Shown: positions 9,187 through 19,388, counted from the stretch's first letter. The stretch: DNA of 47,099 bases from UBA3537 sp045561735 (GCA_045561735.1 JBJKXC010000012.1:1-47099), one strand, 5' to 3'. Notes: a model not told the origin generated them from the letters alone. Made by a program: numbers and translations.

Positions 9187-11305
9187 AAGCATATATATAA
9201 CGCTATTATTTTGTCTTTTTTTTTCAAAATCACACTCGCAAGATTTACATGATTATGTAAATACAACAATAGGCTCCAAAGACAATGGACTGAGCAGCGG
9301 ATATACATTTATAGGAGCCACCTATCCATTTGGGATGGTTCAATTTACACCCAGTTTTTTTTCTCCAAATAAGGGTTTTGTTGTTACACAGCTAAGCGGT
9401 GCTGGCTGTCCAAATATGGGTAATTTTCCTGTCATGGCCTTTTCCAACGAAATAAAAAAATCTCCAAATAACATGGAGTCATATGATCGCTACAAGTCAA
9501 TTAAAGACTCAAAAGCTGGACTCTTGTCTGTAGAGATGAATGATGGAACACAAATTAGCGTTACCGCGACTAAAAGAACTGCTGTTGCTAAATTTAAATT
9601 TGGCACTTCTGACAAAGGAACCGTAATAATTGGATCGGGAATTAATTCTACAAAAGTTAATGACGCATTTGTTACAAATACTTCTTTAAAGAGTTGTGAA
9701 GGTTATGCAACAGGTGGGGATTTTTGTGGAACAGACACAAACTATCCTGTATTTTTTTATGTGGAGTTTGACAGGCCTTCTTTGGGATTTAAAGTCTGGA
9801 AAAAAAATAGAATTATAAGTAAACGTTCAGCAGATGGACCAAATTCTGGAACAATTTTCACATTTGACACCTCAAATAACAAAGAAGTTAATTATAGAAT
9901 TTCTATTTCATTTGTTTCAATTGAAAATGCTAAAATTAATATGAAATCGGAGGATGTTGGATTTAATTTTCAGTCTTATTTATCAAGAAATCAAGCATCC
10001 TGGAATGAAAAGTTAAGCACTATTTTAATATCAAGTGACAATAAAGATTCTTTAATTCAATTCTACTCAAACTTCTACAGGAGCCTGATTCATCCTAATG
10101 TTGTGAGTGACACTAATGGGGAATATTTAGGTGCAGATTTTAAAATTCAAAAGACAACGAATGAAAGGGATCAGTACAGCTCTTTTAGTGTTTGGGATAC
10201 TTACCGGACACAAGCACAATTGTTGGCTTGGTTGTTTCCAAATCAAAGCAGTGATATGGTGCAATCTTTGGTGGATTTTGCCGATCAATCAGGCGGTTAT
10301 GGCAGATGGATTCTAGCAAACACAGAAACAGGAATTATGCAGGGAGACCCAACCCCTATTTTAATATCAAATTCGTATTGTTTTGGCGCCAAAGACTTCG
10401 ATATTCATAATGCATTTAAGCACATGAAAAGCGGAGCTACAATTCCCAGATTGAGGTCTCAAAATCAAGAAATTAGACCTTATTTGGAAGAATACATAAA
10501 GCATGGCCACACCTTCGCTTCCATGCATTTAGAATACACATCTTCCGATTTTGCAATTGGTCAATTTGCATTACAAGCCTTAGGTGATATAGATCAATAT
10601 AATTTTTTCCTTAAAAGATCTAAAAGTTGGCAAAATATTTACAATCCAAAAATTAAATGGCTTAATTCCAAATACCCCAACAACGTATGGAAAGATATCA
10701 ACCACGATTGGAGAGAAGGTACATACAAAAATTATTTTTGGATGGTCCCCTATGATTTAGACGGATTGATTCAAAAAATTGGAGGCAAAAAAATTGCCCA
10801 ACAAAGGTTAGATTCTCTTTTTATAAGGCTGGATGCAAGGTATGAAGATAAATGGTTCGCGTCGGGGAATGAACCAGATTTTCATGTTCCCTGGGTGTAC
10901 AATTGGACCGATGAACCGGAGAAAACATCTAAAACCATCAACAGAATTCACAACGAGATGTATCAAAATTCTCCATCTGGTTTACCGGGGAATGATGACC
11001 TTGGAACTATGGGGTCCTGGTATGTTTTTTCTTCCTTAGGACTTTACCCAGTTATCCCTGGAGTCGGAGGTTTTGCAATGAATTTGCCAAAATTCAAAAA
11101 AATAAAAATCCGATTACCTAATGATGTTTTAACAATTCAAAAGTATAATGAAAATATAGATGTTATTAAATCAGTCACTGTGAATGCCCTAAGCCACCAT
11201 AACACATGGTTGAGTTTAAATCAAATAAAAAATGGGGGTACAATCACATTCAATAAGAACGTGGATAACAAATGGATAATTAAAGAAAATGCACCCACTT
11301 ACTAA
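9167..11305 (+). CDS. GH92 family alpha-mannosidase (first of three)
   Basis: This is a predicted Ca2+-dependent exo-alpha-mannosidase of 712 residues. I chose the ATG at 9167 because it is preceded by AGGGGA and starts the signal peptide (MVQLLNKSIYITLLFCLF, cleavage near SHSQ). The open frame extends upstream to 9110, but that part lies inside the previous gene. GH92 marks include the N-terminal beta-sandwich with DYVNTTIGSK and ATYPFGMVQFTP, the (alpha/alpha)6 region with FSVWDTYRTQ, the general-acid segment REGTYKNYFWMVPYD (Glu retained), GNEPDFHVPWVYNWT, and the base segment GNDDLGTMGSWYVFSSLGLYP. The last segments differ from the two paralogues downstream, so linkage preference may differ. 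Which alpha-mannosyl linkage it cuts cannot be deduced. It is probably periplasmic or surface-associated. Confidence 0.92.
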   Translation: MVQLLNKSIYITLLFCLFFSKSHSQDLHDYVNTTIGSKDNGLSSGYTFIGATYPFGMVQFTPSFFSPNKGFVVTQLSGAGCPNMGNFPVMAFSNEIKKSPNNMESYDRYKSIKDSKAGLLSVEMNDGTQISVTATKRTAVAKFKFGTSDKGTVIIGSGINSTKVNDAFVTNTSLKSCEGYATGGDFCGTDTNYPVFFYVEFDRPSLGFKVWKKNRIISKRSADGPNSGTIFTFDTSNNKEVNYRISISFVSIENAKINMKSEDVGFNFQSYLSRNQASWNEKLSTILISSDNKDSLIQFYSNFYRSLIHPNVVSDTNGEYLGADFKIQKTTNERDQYSSFSVWDTYRTQAQLLAWLFPNQSSDMVQSLVDFADQSGGYGRWILANTETGIMQGDPTPILISNSYCFGAKDFDIHNAFKHMKSGATIPRLRSQNQEIRPYLEEYIKHGHTFASMHLEYTSSDFAIGQFALQALGDIDQYNFFLKRSKSWQNIYNPKIKWLNSKYPNNVWKDINHDWREGTYKNYFWMVPYDLDGLIQKIGGKKIAQQRLDSLFIRLDARYEDKWFASGNEPDFHVPWVYNWTDEPEKTSKTINRIHNEMYQNSPSGLPGNDDLGTMGSWYVFSSLGLYPVIPGVGGFAMNLPKFKKIKIRLPNDVLTIQKYNENIDVIKSVTVNALSHHNTWLSLNQIKNGGTITFNKNVDNKWIIKENAPTY

Positions 11306-11317
11306 CAACAATCAAAT

Positions 11318-13579
11318 ATGAGAATGAAAAAAATAATTTACAGTATATCTATTGCATTAACTTGCATAATGATCTTCAGCTTTGGTAGTACTCCAAACAA
11401 TAATTACGTAAAATATGTAGACCCTTTCATTGGCTCTGGAGGTCATGGACACGTTTTTGTTGGTGCAAATGTTCCTTTTGGTGGCGTACAAGTTGGGCCC
11501 ACAAATTTCAACAAAGGCTGGGATTGGTCTTCTTCCTACCACCATTCGGACAGTATTGTAAAAGGATTCTGTCATTTGAATGTTAGTGGAACCGGCATGT
11601 CAGATTTAGGAGAATTAACCGTCATGCCTGTAAATGGTCCACTCAAGATAAATGCTGGAACACAAGAAAATCACATGAAGGGCTATTCATCATTATATAG
11701 AAAAGAAAAAGAACAGGTTTCACCTGGATATTACAGTGTCTTTTTAGAGCGATACAACATTAAAGTAGAATTAACGGCTTCTAAAAGAGTAGGCCTCCAC
11801 CGATATACCTATCCAAAGTCGACAGACTCTAGAATTATTATTGACCTAGTAGAAGGCAGTGCCGATAGACCCACAGAAACCTTTTTAAGAAAAATAAATG
11901 ACACTTTGTTTGAGGGTTACAGATTTTCCACTGGGTGGGCAAAAGACCAAAGAGAATTTTTCTCAGTAGTAACTTCAAAGCCTGTAAAAAACTTTTTATT
12001 ATATGACAGAGGAAGAAAGATCAAGGATAACGAAAAAAAAGGTAAGTATGTTAAGGGATTTCTGGAGTTTGAAACCGATGAAGGAGAAGAGGTATTCTTT
12101 AAAATGGGCGTTTCAACCGTGAGTATGAAAAATGCTTTAGAAAACTTAATCCACGAGATTCCACATTGGAATTTTGAAGTAGTTCATAACAATGCTATTT
12201 CTGAATGGAATCGTGAATTGTCCAAAATAAAGATAAAGACAAAAGATATTAAGAAGAAAAAAATATTTTATACTGCCATGTACCATACCATGATTGCCCC
12301 TAATTTATACCACGATGTCAATGGAGAGTATAGAGGAACGGACAAAAAAGTATACTCAGACACAACTTTTACAAACTACACCTTGTTTTCTCTTTGGGAT
12401 ACATACAGAGCGGCACATCCGCTTTATACAATAACCCATCCAGAAAGAGTGAGTGATATGGTCAATTCTATGCTCAAAATATTTGACCATCAGGGTAAGC
12501 TACCCGTTTGGCACCTCCGAGGGAATGAAACCAACACAATGCCGGGTTACAGTGCCATACCAGTAGTTGTTGATGCAGTTTTAAAAGGATTTGATATAGA
12601 CAAGAAAGAAGCATTTAATGCGGTTAAAAAAAGTGCTACCGGCTATTTTGAACCTGGGGTAAAAGAATTAATGAATCTTGGGTACATTCCGTCTGATTTA
12701 ATGGTGGAGTCTGTAGCCAGTTCTATGGAATACGCTATTGGGGATTGGGGAATTGCTCAATTGGCAAAAGAGATAAACAATAAAGATGATTATCATTACT
12801 TTTTAGATCGATCAAAAGCCTACAAAACCTATTTTGATAAAGAAACAAAATTCATGAGAGGTAAATTATCTAATGGTGAATGGAGAACCCCTTTTGACCC
12901 TGTTTCCGCACAACATAGAATTAATGACTATTGTGAGGGAAATGCATGGCAATACCTTTGGCTTGTACCTCAAGACCCTGAAGGTTTAATTACACTACTT
13001 GGTGGGGATGAAAAATACATAGAAAAACTTGATACCTTGTTTAGCATGTCATCAGATCTTGAAGAGGGATCATCAATGGACATTACAGGCTTAATCGGGC
13101 AGTATGCACATGGAAATGAACCAAGTCACCACACCACTTACATGTACGCCTATGCGGGGGCGCAACATAAGATCCCCAAAAATGTTAGATATATTTTAAG
13201 TGAATTATACAATGACCAGCCAGACGGACTCAGTGGCAATGAAGATTGTGGACAAATGTCTGCTTGGTATATTTTCTCTTCACTAGGCTTCTACCCTGTT
13301 AATCCATCTAATGGAGCTTATGTTTTTGGAAGCCCTATTTTTGATGAAGTTTTAATAGAACTTCAAGGGGGTAAAAACTTTAAAATTATAACCGAAAATA
13401 ATTCAGAAAAAAACATATACATAGAATCTGTAACATTAAATGGTGAGAATTACAACAATTCTTACATAACCCACAAGGACATTACAAATGGTGGTGAATT
13501 AAAATTTGTTATGAGTGATACGCCAAACAAAGCGTTTGGTAAAGATTATAAAAACAGACCAAAATCTATAGTTTATTAA
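11318..13579 (+). CDS. GH92 family alpha-mannosidase (second of three)
   Basis: This 753-residue predicted exo-alpha-mannosidase has a signal peptide (MRMKKIIYSISIALTCIM); a start at the next Met, two codons on, is also possible. GH92 features are KYVDPFIGSGGHGHVFVGA, NVPFGGVQVGP, FSLWDTYRAAHPLY, HLRGNETNTMPGYSAIPVV, the general-acid segment CEGNAWQYLWLVPQDPEGL, YAHGNEPSHHTTYMYAYAG, and GNEDCGQMSAWYIFSSLGFYP. The catalytic Glu in CEGNAWQY is present. A Gln at this place is described for a GH92 acting on mannosyl phosphate, so this looks like an ordinary mannosidase. GNEPSHH resembles the better-studied Bacteroides alpha-1,2-type enzymes, but I give that only as a weak lead. The gene lies 12 bp after the first GH92 and 7 bp before the third. 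Confidence 0.94.
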   Translation: MRMKKIIYSISIALTCIMIFSFGSTPNNNYVKYVDPFIGSGGHGHVFVGANVPFGGVQVGPTNFNKGWDWSSSYHHSDSIVKGFCHLNVSGTGMSDLGELTVMPVNGPLKINAGTQENHMKGYSSLYRKEKEQVSPGYYSVFLERYNIKVELTASKRVGLHRYTYPKSTDSRIIIDLVEGSADRPTETFLRKINDTLFEGYRFSTGWAKDQREFFSVVTSKPVKNFLLYDRGRKIKDNEKKGKYVKGFLEFETDEGEEVFFKMGVSTVSMKNALENLIHEIPHWNFEVVHNNAISEWNRELSKIKIKTKDIKKKKIFYTAMYHTMIAPNLYHDVNGEYRGTDKKVYSDTTFTNYTLFSLWDTYRAAHPLYTITHPERVSDMVNSMLKIFDHQGKLPVWHLRGNETNTMPGYSAIPVVVDAVLKGFDIDKKEAFNAVKKSATGYFEPGVKELMNLGYIPSDLMVESVASSMEYAIGDWGIAQLAKEINNKDDYHYFLDRSKAYKTYFDKETKFMRGKLSNGEWRTPFDPVSAQHRINDYCEGNAWQYLWLVPQDPEGLITLLGGDEKYIEKLDTLFSMSSDLEEGSSMDITGLIGQYAHGNEPSHHTTYMYAYAGAQHKIPKNVRYILSELYNDQPDGLSGNEDCGQMSAWYIFSSLGFYPVNPSNGAYVFGSPIFDEVLIELQGGKNFKIITENNSEKNIYIESVTLNGENYNNSYITHKDITNGGELKFVMSDTPNKAFGKDYKNRPKSIVY

Positions 13580-13586
13580 ATTTAAC

Positions 13587-15884
13587 ATGATGCGTTTCTT
13601 AGTGTTTTTTCTAATTTTTTTTAATGGGATTTTTTTTGCCCAAAGTGAAAAGGATTTCACTAAATATGTAAATCCCTTGATTGGCAGCGATTCATCTCAT
13701 GAACTATCTAAAGGCAATACTTATCCTGCGATTGCGCTGCCTTGGGGAATGAATTTTTGGACACCTCAAACTGGAAAGATGGGGGATGGTTGGATTTATA
13801 CACACAAAAATTCAGGACTTGTCGGGATACGACAAACCCACCAGCCAAGCCCATGGATTAATGATTATGGAGCATTCTCTATCATGGCAACTTCAGGAAC
13901 GCTTAATGTTTTGGAAAAGCAAAGAAGGGCAAACTATCAGAATCAAATCATTAAGCCACATCACTATAAGGTTAAATTGGTTGATTTTGACATAGATTTA
14001 GAAGTTTCCCCTACTAGAAGTTCGGCCCATTTTAAGCTTAGTTCTCCAACTCAAAAAAAAATAAATATTATCATCGATGCTTTTTTTAAAGGATCAAGTA
14101 TTGAAATAAATACCGAAAAAAATACAATCTATGGTATTTCAAAAAACAACTCTGGAGGAGTCCCAGAAAATTTCTCAAATTATTTTATAATTGAGTTTAT
14201 AACACCTTTCAATAGCTATGGAACATGGGACGGGTCTGGGAAATTATTTAAAAAAGATAAGTTAAATGGGGACCATGTAGGAGCGCATGTAAGTTACGAC
14301 TCCATTACTGATGGAGCAATTGAATTTAGAGTTTCATCATCCTTCATTAGTCATGAGCAGGCGTTAATAAACCTCAATCGCGAAATACCTGCAGACCAAA
14401 GTTTTGAAGCCACCAAAGAAAATGCAAAAAAAATATGGAATAACGAGCTCTCAAAAATTAAGATAACTCCAGTTGTCGAAAATGACAAAAAAGACAGTTA
14501 CGATAATATGGTAAAATTTTACTCTTGTTTTTACAGAACCATATTATTCCCTCGTCCTTTGCATGAATATGACATTGAAGGCAAACAAATACATTACAGT
14601 CCATACAATGGAGAAATTTTAAACGGGCCTCTTTATACGGATAATGGATTTTGGGATACTTTTCGTGCAGTATTCCCTTTTTATAATTTGTTGTACCCAG
14701 AAAAAATGGGTGAAATTATTCAAGGCATCATGGTTAACCCATATAAAGAAAGTGGTTGGTTGCCCGAGTGGTCAAGTCCCGGCCACAGAGATTGTATGAT
14801 TGGATCAAATTCTGCATCCATCATAGCCGAGGCCTATATAAAAGGCAACAGAGACTTTGATGTAGAGACTGCCTACCAAGCTATCCTTAAGAACACTGTC
14901 AATGAAGGGCCTTTAGGCTCTGTGGGAAGAAAAGGTTTCAAAGCTTATAACGAACTGGGATACATTCCATTTGATATTAAAGTTAATGAGAGTGTGGCAC
15001 GTACTCTTGAATACACTTACAACGACTACTGTATTTATAAATTAGGCGAGAAATTAAATAAACCAGCAGATGAGATTAATATTTTTAAAGAAAGATCTTA
15101 TAACTTTAAAAATGTTTTCGATCCTTCTGTAAATTTTATGAGAGGAAAGTCTAAGAAAGGTGATTTTGAATCCAAGTTTAGGCCTGATAAATGGGGAGGT
15201 GTTTTTACTGAAGGCAGTTCATGGCATTATACATGGTCCGTTTTACATGATATTCAAGGCCTTATCGATCTTATGGGAGGGACGGAAAATTTTATTGCTA
15301 AAATGGATTCTATATTTACAACCCCCCCTACTTCAGATTTCAGCTATTATGGGTTCAAAATCCACGAAATATTAGAAATGGAATTAATTGAAATGGGGCA
15401 GTATGCACATGGAAATCAACCCATACAACATGTGTTGTATTTGTATAATTATGCACTTCAGCCATGGAAAACTCAAGAAAAAGTAAGGTATGTTATGGAC
15501 AACCTATACGGAAGTCAAGAAGATGGATATTGTGGGGATGAAGATAATGGACAAACATCTGCATGGTTTTTATTTTCATCAATGGGATTTTATCCTGTTG
15601 CGCCTATAACCGGACAATATTTGATCGGAAGTCCATTGTTTGAAAAAGTAGAAATTAGTTTAAGCAATGGTCAAAATGTGACAATTAATAATCATAACAA
15701 CAATAAAAGATCTGTATACATTGATAAATTATCCGTTGATGGTAAGCTATATAATAAAAACTGGTTTGATCATGATGCAATGTTAAACGGCATGGAAATT
15801 GATTTTCAAATGAGTAGTAAACCAAATTATAATTGGGGTTCTTCGGAAGAATCAATTCCATATTCAATGTCAGAAAAAAATTGA
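13587..15884 (+). CDS. GH92 family alpha-mannosidase (third of three, divergent)
   Basis: This 765-residue secreted GH92 protein is the last gene of the PUL. The signal peptide is MMRFLVFFLIFFNGIFFAQS. Family segments are KYVNPLIGSDSSHELSKGN, TYPAIALPWGMNFWTPQ, GFWDTFRAVFPFYNLLYPE, the general-acid segment TEGSSWHYTWSVLHDIQGL (Glu present), YAHGNQPIQHVLYLYNYA, and GDEDNGQTSAWFLFSSMGFYP. It is clearly more diverged than the other two. GNQP replaces GNEP, and the base motif reads GDEDNGQTS instead of GNEDCGQMS. The N-terminal signature WTPQTGKMGDGWIYTH is also different. These changes are near the active site, so a different linkage or aglycone is likely. The gene ends 171 bp before the next reading frame, which is where the PUL operon seems to stop. 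Confidence 0.92.
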   Translation: MMRFLVFFLIFFNGIFFAQSEKDFTKYVNPLIGSDSSHELSKGNTYPAIALPWGMNFWTPQTGKMGDGWIYTHKNSGLVGIRQTHQPSPWINDYGAFSIMATSGTLNVLEKQRRANYQNQIIKPHHYKVKLVDFDIDLEVSPTRSSAHFKLSSPTQKKINIIIDAFFKGSSIEINTEKNTIYGISKNNSGGVPENFSNYFIIEFITPFNSYGTWDGSGKLFKKDKLNGDHVGAHVSYDSITDGAIEFRVSSSFISHEQALINLNREIPADQSFEATKENAKKIWNNELSKIKITPVVENDKKDSYDNMVKFYSCFYRTILFPRPLHEYDIEGKQIHYSPYNGEILNGPLYTDNGFWDTFRAVFPFYNLLYPEKMGEIIQGIMVNPYKESGWLPEWSSPGHRDCMIGSNSASIIAEAYIKGNRDFDVETAYQAILKNTVNEGPLGSVGRKGFKAYNELGYIPFDIKVNESVARTLEYTYNDYCIYKLGEKLNKPADEINIFKERSYNFKNVFDPSVNFMRGKSKKGDFESKFRPDKWGGVFTEGSSWHYTWSVLHDIQGLIDLMGGTENFIAKMDSIFTTPPTSDFSYYGFKIHEILEMELIEMGQYAHGNQPIQHVLYLYNYALQPWKTQEKVRYVMDNLYGSQEDGYCGDEDNGQTSAWFLFSSMGFYPVAPITGQYLIGSPLFEKVEISLSNGQNVTINNHNNNKRSVYIDKLSVDGKLYNKNWFDHDAMLNGMEIDFQMSSKPNYNWGSSEESIPYSMSEKN

Positions 15885-16055
15885 ATTAATTAAATAATTC
15901 CAGATCCTTTGTGAAATAGTTCGACTTCACAACTCTTGGCTCCACTTATTATTACCATGAATAATTTTTTATTTTCGCGAATTTTATTTGTTCAAATTAC
16001 AAAAACAGATACTTTATATTTTTTATATATTAGTTGACTTAAAACTATAAATAAA

Positions 16056-19000
16056 ATGATTATGAATCTTACAAATAAACTATTTGTTATCCTTTTGTCT
16101 TTTGTCTTTTCAATACACATGATTGCCCAAGATAACAAAGAAAAAAGCGTAATTGAAAATGCTTTAGATGGTTTTAAATTTAGAAGTATTGGCCCCGCAT
16201 TCATGTCTGGAAGAATTGCAGATATAGCCATAGACCATAACAATGAGAATGTATGGTATGTAGCTGTAGGGTCCGGAGGGCTTTGGAAAACTACAAATTC
16301 TGGAACAACCTGGACCCCACTCACAGACAAAGAGTCCTTTTATTCTACAGGATGTGTAACTATAGATCCTCATAATAATGAAAAGATTTGGCTAGGTACA
16401 GGAGAAAATGTTGGAGGACGACATGTTGGTATTGGCCATGGCTTATTTGTAAGTGAAGACGGAGGAAAAACATGGAAAAATTCAGGTTTAAAAAAATCAG
16501 AACATATATCTAAAATTATTGTGCACCCTAAAGATCCTAATACCATTTGGGTTGCTGTTCAAGGCCCCTTATGGAGCCCTGGAGGAGAACGTGGTTTGTA
16601 CAAAAGTATTGATGGTGGTAAAACCTGGGAAAATACACTCAACATTAATCAATGGACTGGGGTTACAGATTTAGTCATTGATGCGTCAAATCCTGCTATT
16701 CTTTATGCAGCTTCATGGCAACGTCATAGAAATGTAGCAGCGTACATGGGTGGTGGTCCTGGAACTTCACTACACAAAAGTACAGATGGTGGTAACAATT
16801 GGTTTAAGATTGATAATGGTTTACCAAAATCTAACATGGGTAAAATTGGTTTAGCCATTTCCCCTATGAAATCTAATGTATTGTATGCAGCTATTGAGTT
16901 AGATCATAGAAAAGGTGCGGTTTACAAATCAACTAATAGTGGTGGGAGCTGGACCAAAATGTCTGATGCCGTTTCTGGGGGAACTGGTCCACACTATTAT
17001 CAAGAGCTTGTAGCTTCCCCGCACCAATTTGATAAGATATTTTTAATGAATGTAAGAGCCTTAGTTTCTGAAGATGGTGGTAAAACCTTTTACACAATGA
17101 AAGAACAAAACAAACATTCAGATAACCATGCTTTAGTGTTCAAAGCCAAAGATCCAAACTATTTATTATTTGGCTGTGATGGTGGTCTATACGAATCTTT
17201 TGATAATACTAACAATTGGAAATTTGTCAATAATCTACCATTGACTCAGTTCTATAAATTAGCTGTAGATGATGCCACCCCATTTTATAATATTTATGGT
17301 GGAACTCAGGATAATAACACCCAAGGGGGGCCTTCTAGAACCTTTAAATCTAATGGCATTTCTAACTCAGACTGGTATGTGTTACTTGGAGGTGATGGTC
17401 ACCAACCAGCCACAGAACCTGGAAACCCAGATATCGTTTATGCCCAGTGGCAACAAGGTAATTTATATCGTATCGATAAAACTACTGGAGAGGCAACCTA
17501 TATTAAGCCGCAAAACCGTTTAGGTGAAGTTTACGAACGTTATAATTGGGACTCTCCTATTTTGGTGAGTCAACATGACCCCAAGCGTCTTTATTTTGGC
17601 ACGCAAAGGGTATGGCGTTCAGATAACAGAGGGGACAGCTGGAATGCAGTATCATCCGATTTAACCAAAAATCAAGAACGTTTAAGTTTGCCTATTATGG
17701 GGAAACAACAAAGTTTTGACAATGCTTGGGATGTCTATGCCATGTCTACGTACAACACCATAACATCTTTGGCTGAGTCTAAACTAAATGAGAATTTATT
17801 GTACGCAGGTACTGATGACGGTATATTACAAATTACTAAAGACGGTGGAAATAATTGGAAAAAAATGACGGTTAATCAACTGCCAGGAGTTCCAGAATCT
17901 GCTTTTGTAAATGACATTAAAGCAGATTTATTTAATGAAAATGTAGCTTACATTGCACTTGACAATCATAAGTTTGGCGATTACAAACCCTATTTATTTA
18001 AAACCACTAATGGGGGTAAAAAATGGACCTCAATAACCAAAGGTATCCCAGACAACACCCTTATTTGGCGTTTAGTTCAAGATCATGAAAATCCTAATTT
18101 ATTGTTTTTAGCTACTGAATATGGTGTATATGTTAGCTTTGATCAAGGTAAGCAATGGTATAAGTTTTCAAATGGATTACCGACGATTTCTGTTAGAGAT
18201 TTAGCGATCCAAAAACGTGAAAACGATTTGGTACTAGCTACTTTTGGACGAAGTTTTTATGTGTTAGATGATTACAGCGCACTAAGAAAAATATCTGAAA
18301 GCAGTTTAGAACAAGATGGTATTTTATTTCAACCTAGAACAGCTCTACAATACCAACCATTAACAGGTGGTACGTCTAGTCAGGGCGCCTCCTTTTTTAC
18401 ATCCAAAAATCCAGAGTATGGTGCATTAATCCGTTATTTTATCAAGGACGATTCCCCTAGTAATAAAACCAAAAGACAAGAACGTGAAAAAGAACTCAAG
18501 GATCTTAACATTCCTTTTCCTGGCTGGGACGCTTTAGATAATGAAATGTTAGAAGCTGCTAACGATGCAATCATTGTTATCCGTGATAGCGCAGAGAACA
18601 TAATAGACCAACTCACACAGCCTTTAAAAAAAGGAATAAACCATATTAATTGGGACTTAAAACAACCCTTCGGAACAACAGTTAATGCCAATTCTAAAAA
18701 CAAACAAATTCAAACCTGGCGTTTTAATGTTAAAGGGGGTAATTACTCCGCACAATTATACAAACGCATTGCTGGGCGAATGATACAGTTGTCAGACCCT
18801 CTTTTATTTGAGGTAAAACGCATCAGAACGAATGTACTCACTAATCCATTAGCTAGTGAAACAGAGGCTTATACTCATAAACTCATAGCTTTAAGTAAAG
18901 ATTTAAGTAAAGTAGAACATAGTTTCGATAAAGCTTCCAAACAACTTGAGAAATTTGAGAAAATCATCAAGTTTACCACTTCAAATCAAGCTTCGCTTAC

Positions 19001-19301
19001 AGAAGAAATTTATGCCTTGCGCAAAGAAATGCATGCGTTAAAGCTACAGCTCAACGGCAGTGCTGCAAAATCCATAGTAGGTGAAAAAGAAAAACTCTCT
19101 ATTCGCTACAGGATATACTTTGCAGCCAGTGGACTTAATGGTAATTCATATGGTCAAACAAAGCTTCACATGGAAAGTTATGATATAGCCAAAACCATGT
19201 TTGAAGAACTAAAACCCAAACTGGAACAATTTTCTTTTGTAAAAGTCCCTGCTTTGGGAAAAAAACTAGAATCAAGTGGCGCACCAGAGGTACTAGATTA
19301 G
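16056..19301 (+). CDS. Secreted Asp-box (BNR/VPS10-like) beta-propeller protein
   Basis: This 1081-residue exported protein belongs to the WD40/YVTN/BNR-like, sortilin-type family often labelled glycosyl hydrolase without evidence. The signal peptide MIMNLTNKLFVILLSFVF ends near MIAQ; a start at the second Met (16062) is equally possible. At least nine Asp-box motifs are visible, among them SEDGGKTWKNSG, SIDGGKTWENT, STDGGNNWFKI, STNSGGSWTKM, SEDGGKTFYTM, SDNRGDSWNAV, TKDGGNNWKKM and TTNGGKKWTSI. They mark two beta-propellers over residues 40-770. A FlgD-like beta domain (about 850-920) and a helical, coiled-coil-like tail (about 960-1040) follow. No sialidase catalytic residues could be assigned. 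Homologues are frequent in marine Bacteroidota and of unknown function. It lies 171 bp after the PUL and may be transcribed separately. Confidence 0.85.
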   Translation: MIMNLTNKLFVILLSFVFSIHMIAQDNKEKSVIENALDGFKFRSIGPAFMSGRIADIAIDHNNENVWYVAVGSGGLWKTTNSGTTWTPLTDKESFYSTGCVTIDPHNNEKIWLGTGENVGGRHVGIGHGLFVSEDGGKTWKNSGLKKSEHISKIIVHPKDPNTIWVAVQGPLWSPGGERGLYKSIDGGKTWENTLNINQWTGVTDLVIDASNPAILYAASWQRHRNVAAYMGGGPGTSLHKSTDGGNNWFKIDNGLPKSNMGKIGLAISPMKSNVLYAAIELDHRKGAVYKSTNSGGSWTKMSDAVSGGTGPHYYQELVASPHQFDKIFLMNVRALVSEDGGKTFYTMKEQNKHSDNHALVFKAKDPNYLLFGCDGGLYESFDNTNNWKFVNNLPLTQFYKLAVDDATPFYNIYGGTQDNNTQGGPSRTFKSNGISNSDWYVLLGGDGHQPATEPGNPDIVYAQWQQGNLYRIDKTTGEATYIKPQNRLGEVYERYNWDSPILVSQHDPKRLYFGTQRVWRSDNRGDSWNAVSSDLTKNQERLSLPIMGKQQSFDNAWDVYAMSTYNTITSLAESKLNENLLYAGTDDGILQITKDGGNNWKKMTVNQLPGVPESAFVNDIKADLFNENVAYIALDNHKFGDYKPYLFKTTNGGKKWTSITKGIPDNTLIWRLVQDHENPNLLFLATEYGVYVSFDQGKQWYKFSNGLPTISVRDLAIQKRENDLVLATFGRSFYVLDDYSALRKISESSLEQDGILFQPRTALQYQPLTGGTSSQGASFFTSKNPEYGALIRYFIKDDSPSNKTKRQEREKELKDLNIPFPGWDALDNEMLEAANDAIIVIRDSAENIIDQLTQPLKKGINHINWDLKQPFGTTVNANSKNKQIQTWRFNVKGGNYSAQLYKRIAGRMIQLSDPLLFEVKRIRTNVLTNPLASETEAYTHKLIALSKDLSKVEHSFDKASKQLEKFEKIIKFTTSNQASLTEEIYALRKEMHALKLQLNGSAAKSIVGEKEKLSIRYRIYFAASGLNGNSYGQTKLHMESYDIAKTMFEELKPKLEQFSFVKVPALGKKLESSGAPEVLD

Positions 19302-19388
19302 ATTTAAATATACTGAACTCTGATTATCCAGCTAAACCTGAGGGTCAAAAAGAATTCATAGAATCTTTAAAAAAATAAAAGAACTTTT

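Noticed and set aside
9167..15884. GH92 members acting on mannosyl phosphate
   Set aside because: That activity is associated with Gln instead of the general-acid Glu; all three proteins keep Glu in the EGTYKNYFW, EGNAWQYLW and EGSSWHYTW blocks.
15885..16055. Possible promoter with TTTG at 15987-15990 and TACTTTAT at 16010-16017
   Set aside because: The spacing fits but the -7 part departs from TAnnTTTG at two of the last four bases; too weak to list as a feature.
16056..19301. Sialidase assignment for the Asp-box protein
   Set aside because: Asp-boxes occur in many beta-propellers; the Arg triad, Tyr and Glu arrangement of sialidases could not be identified.
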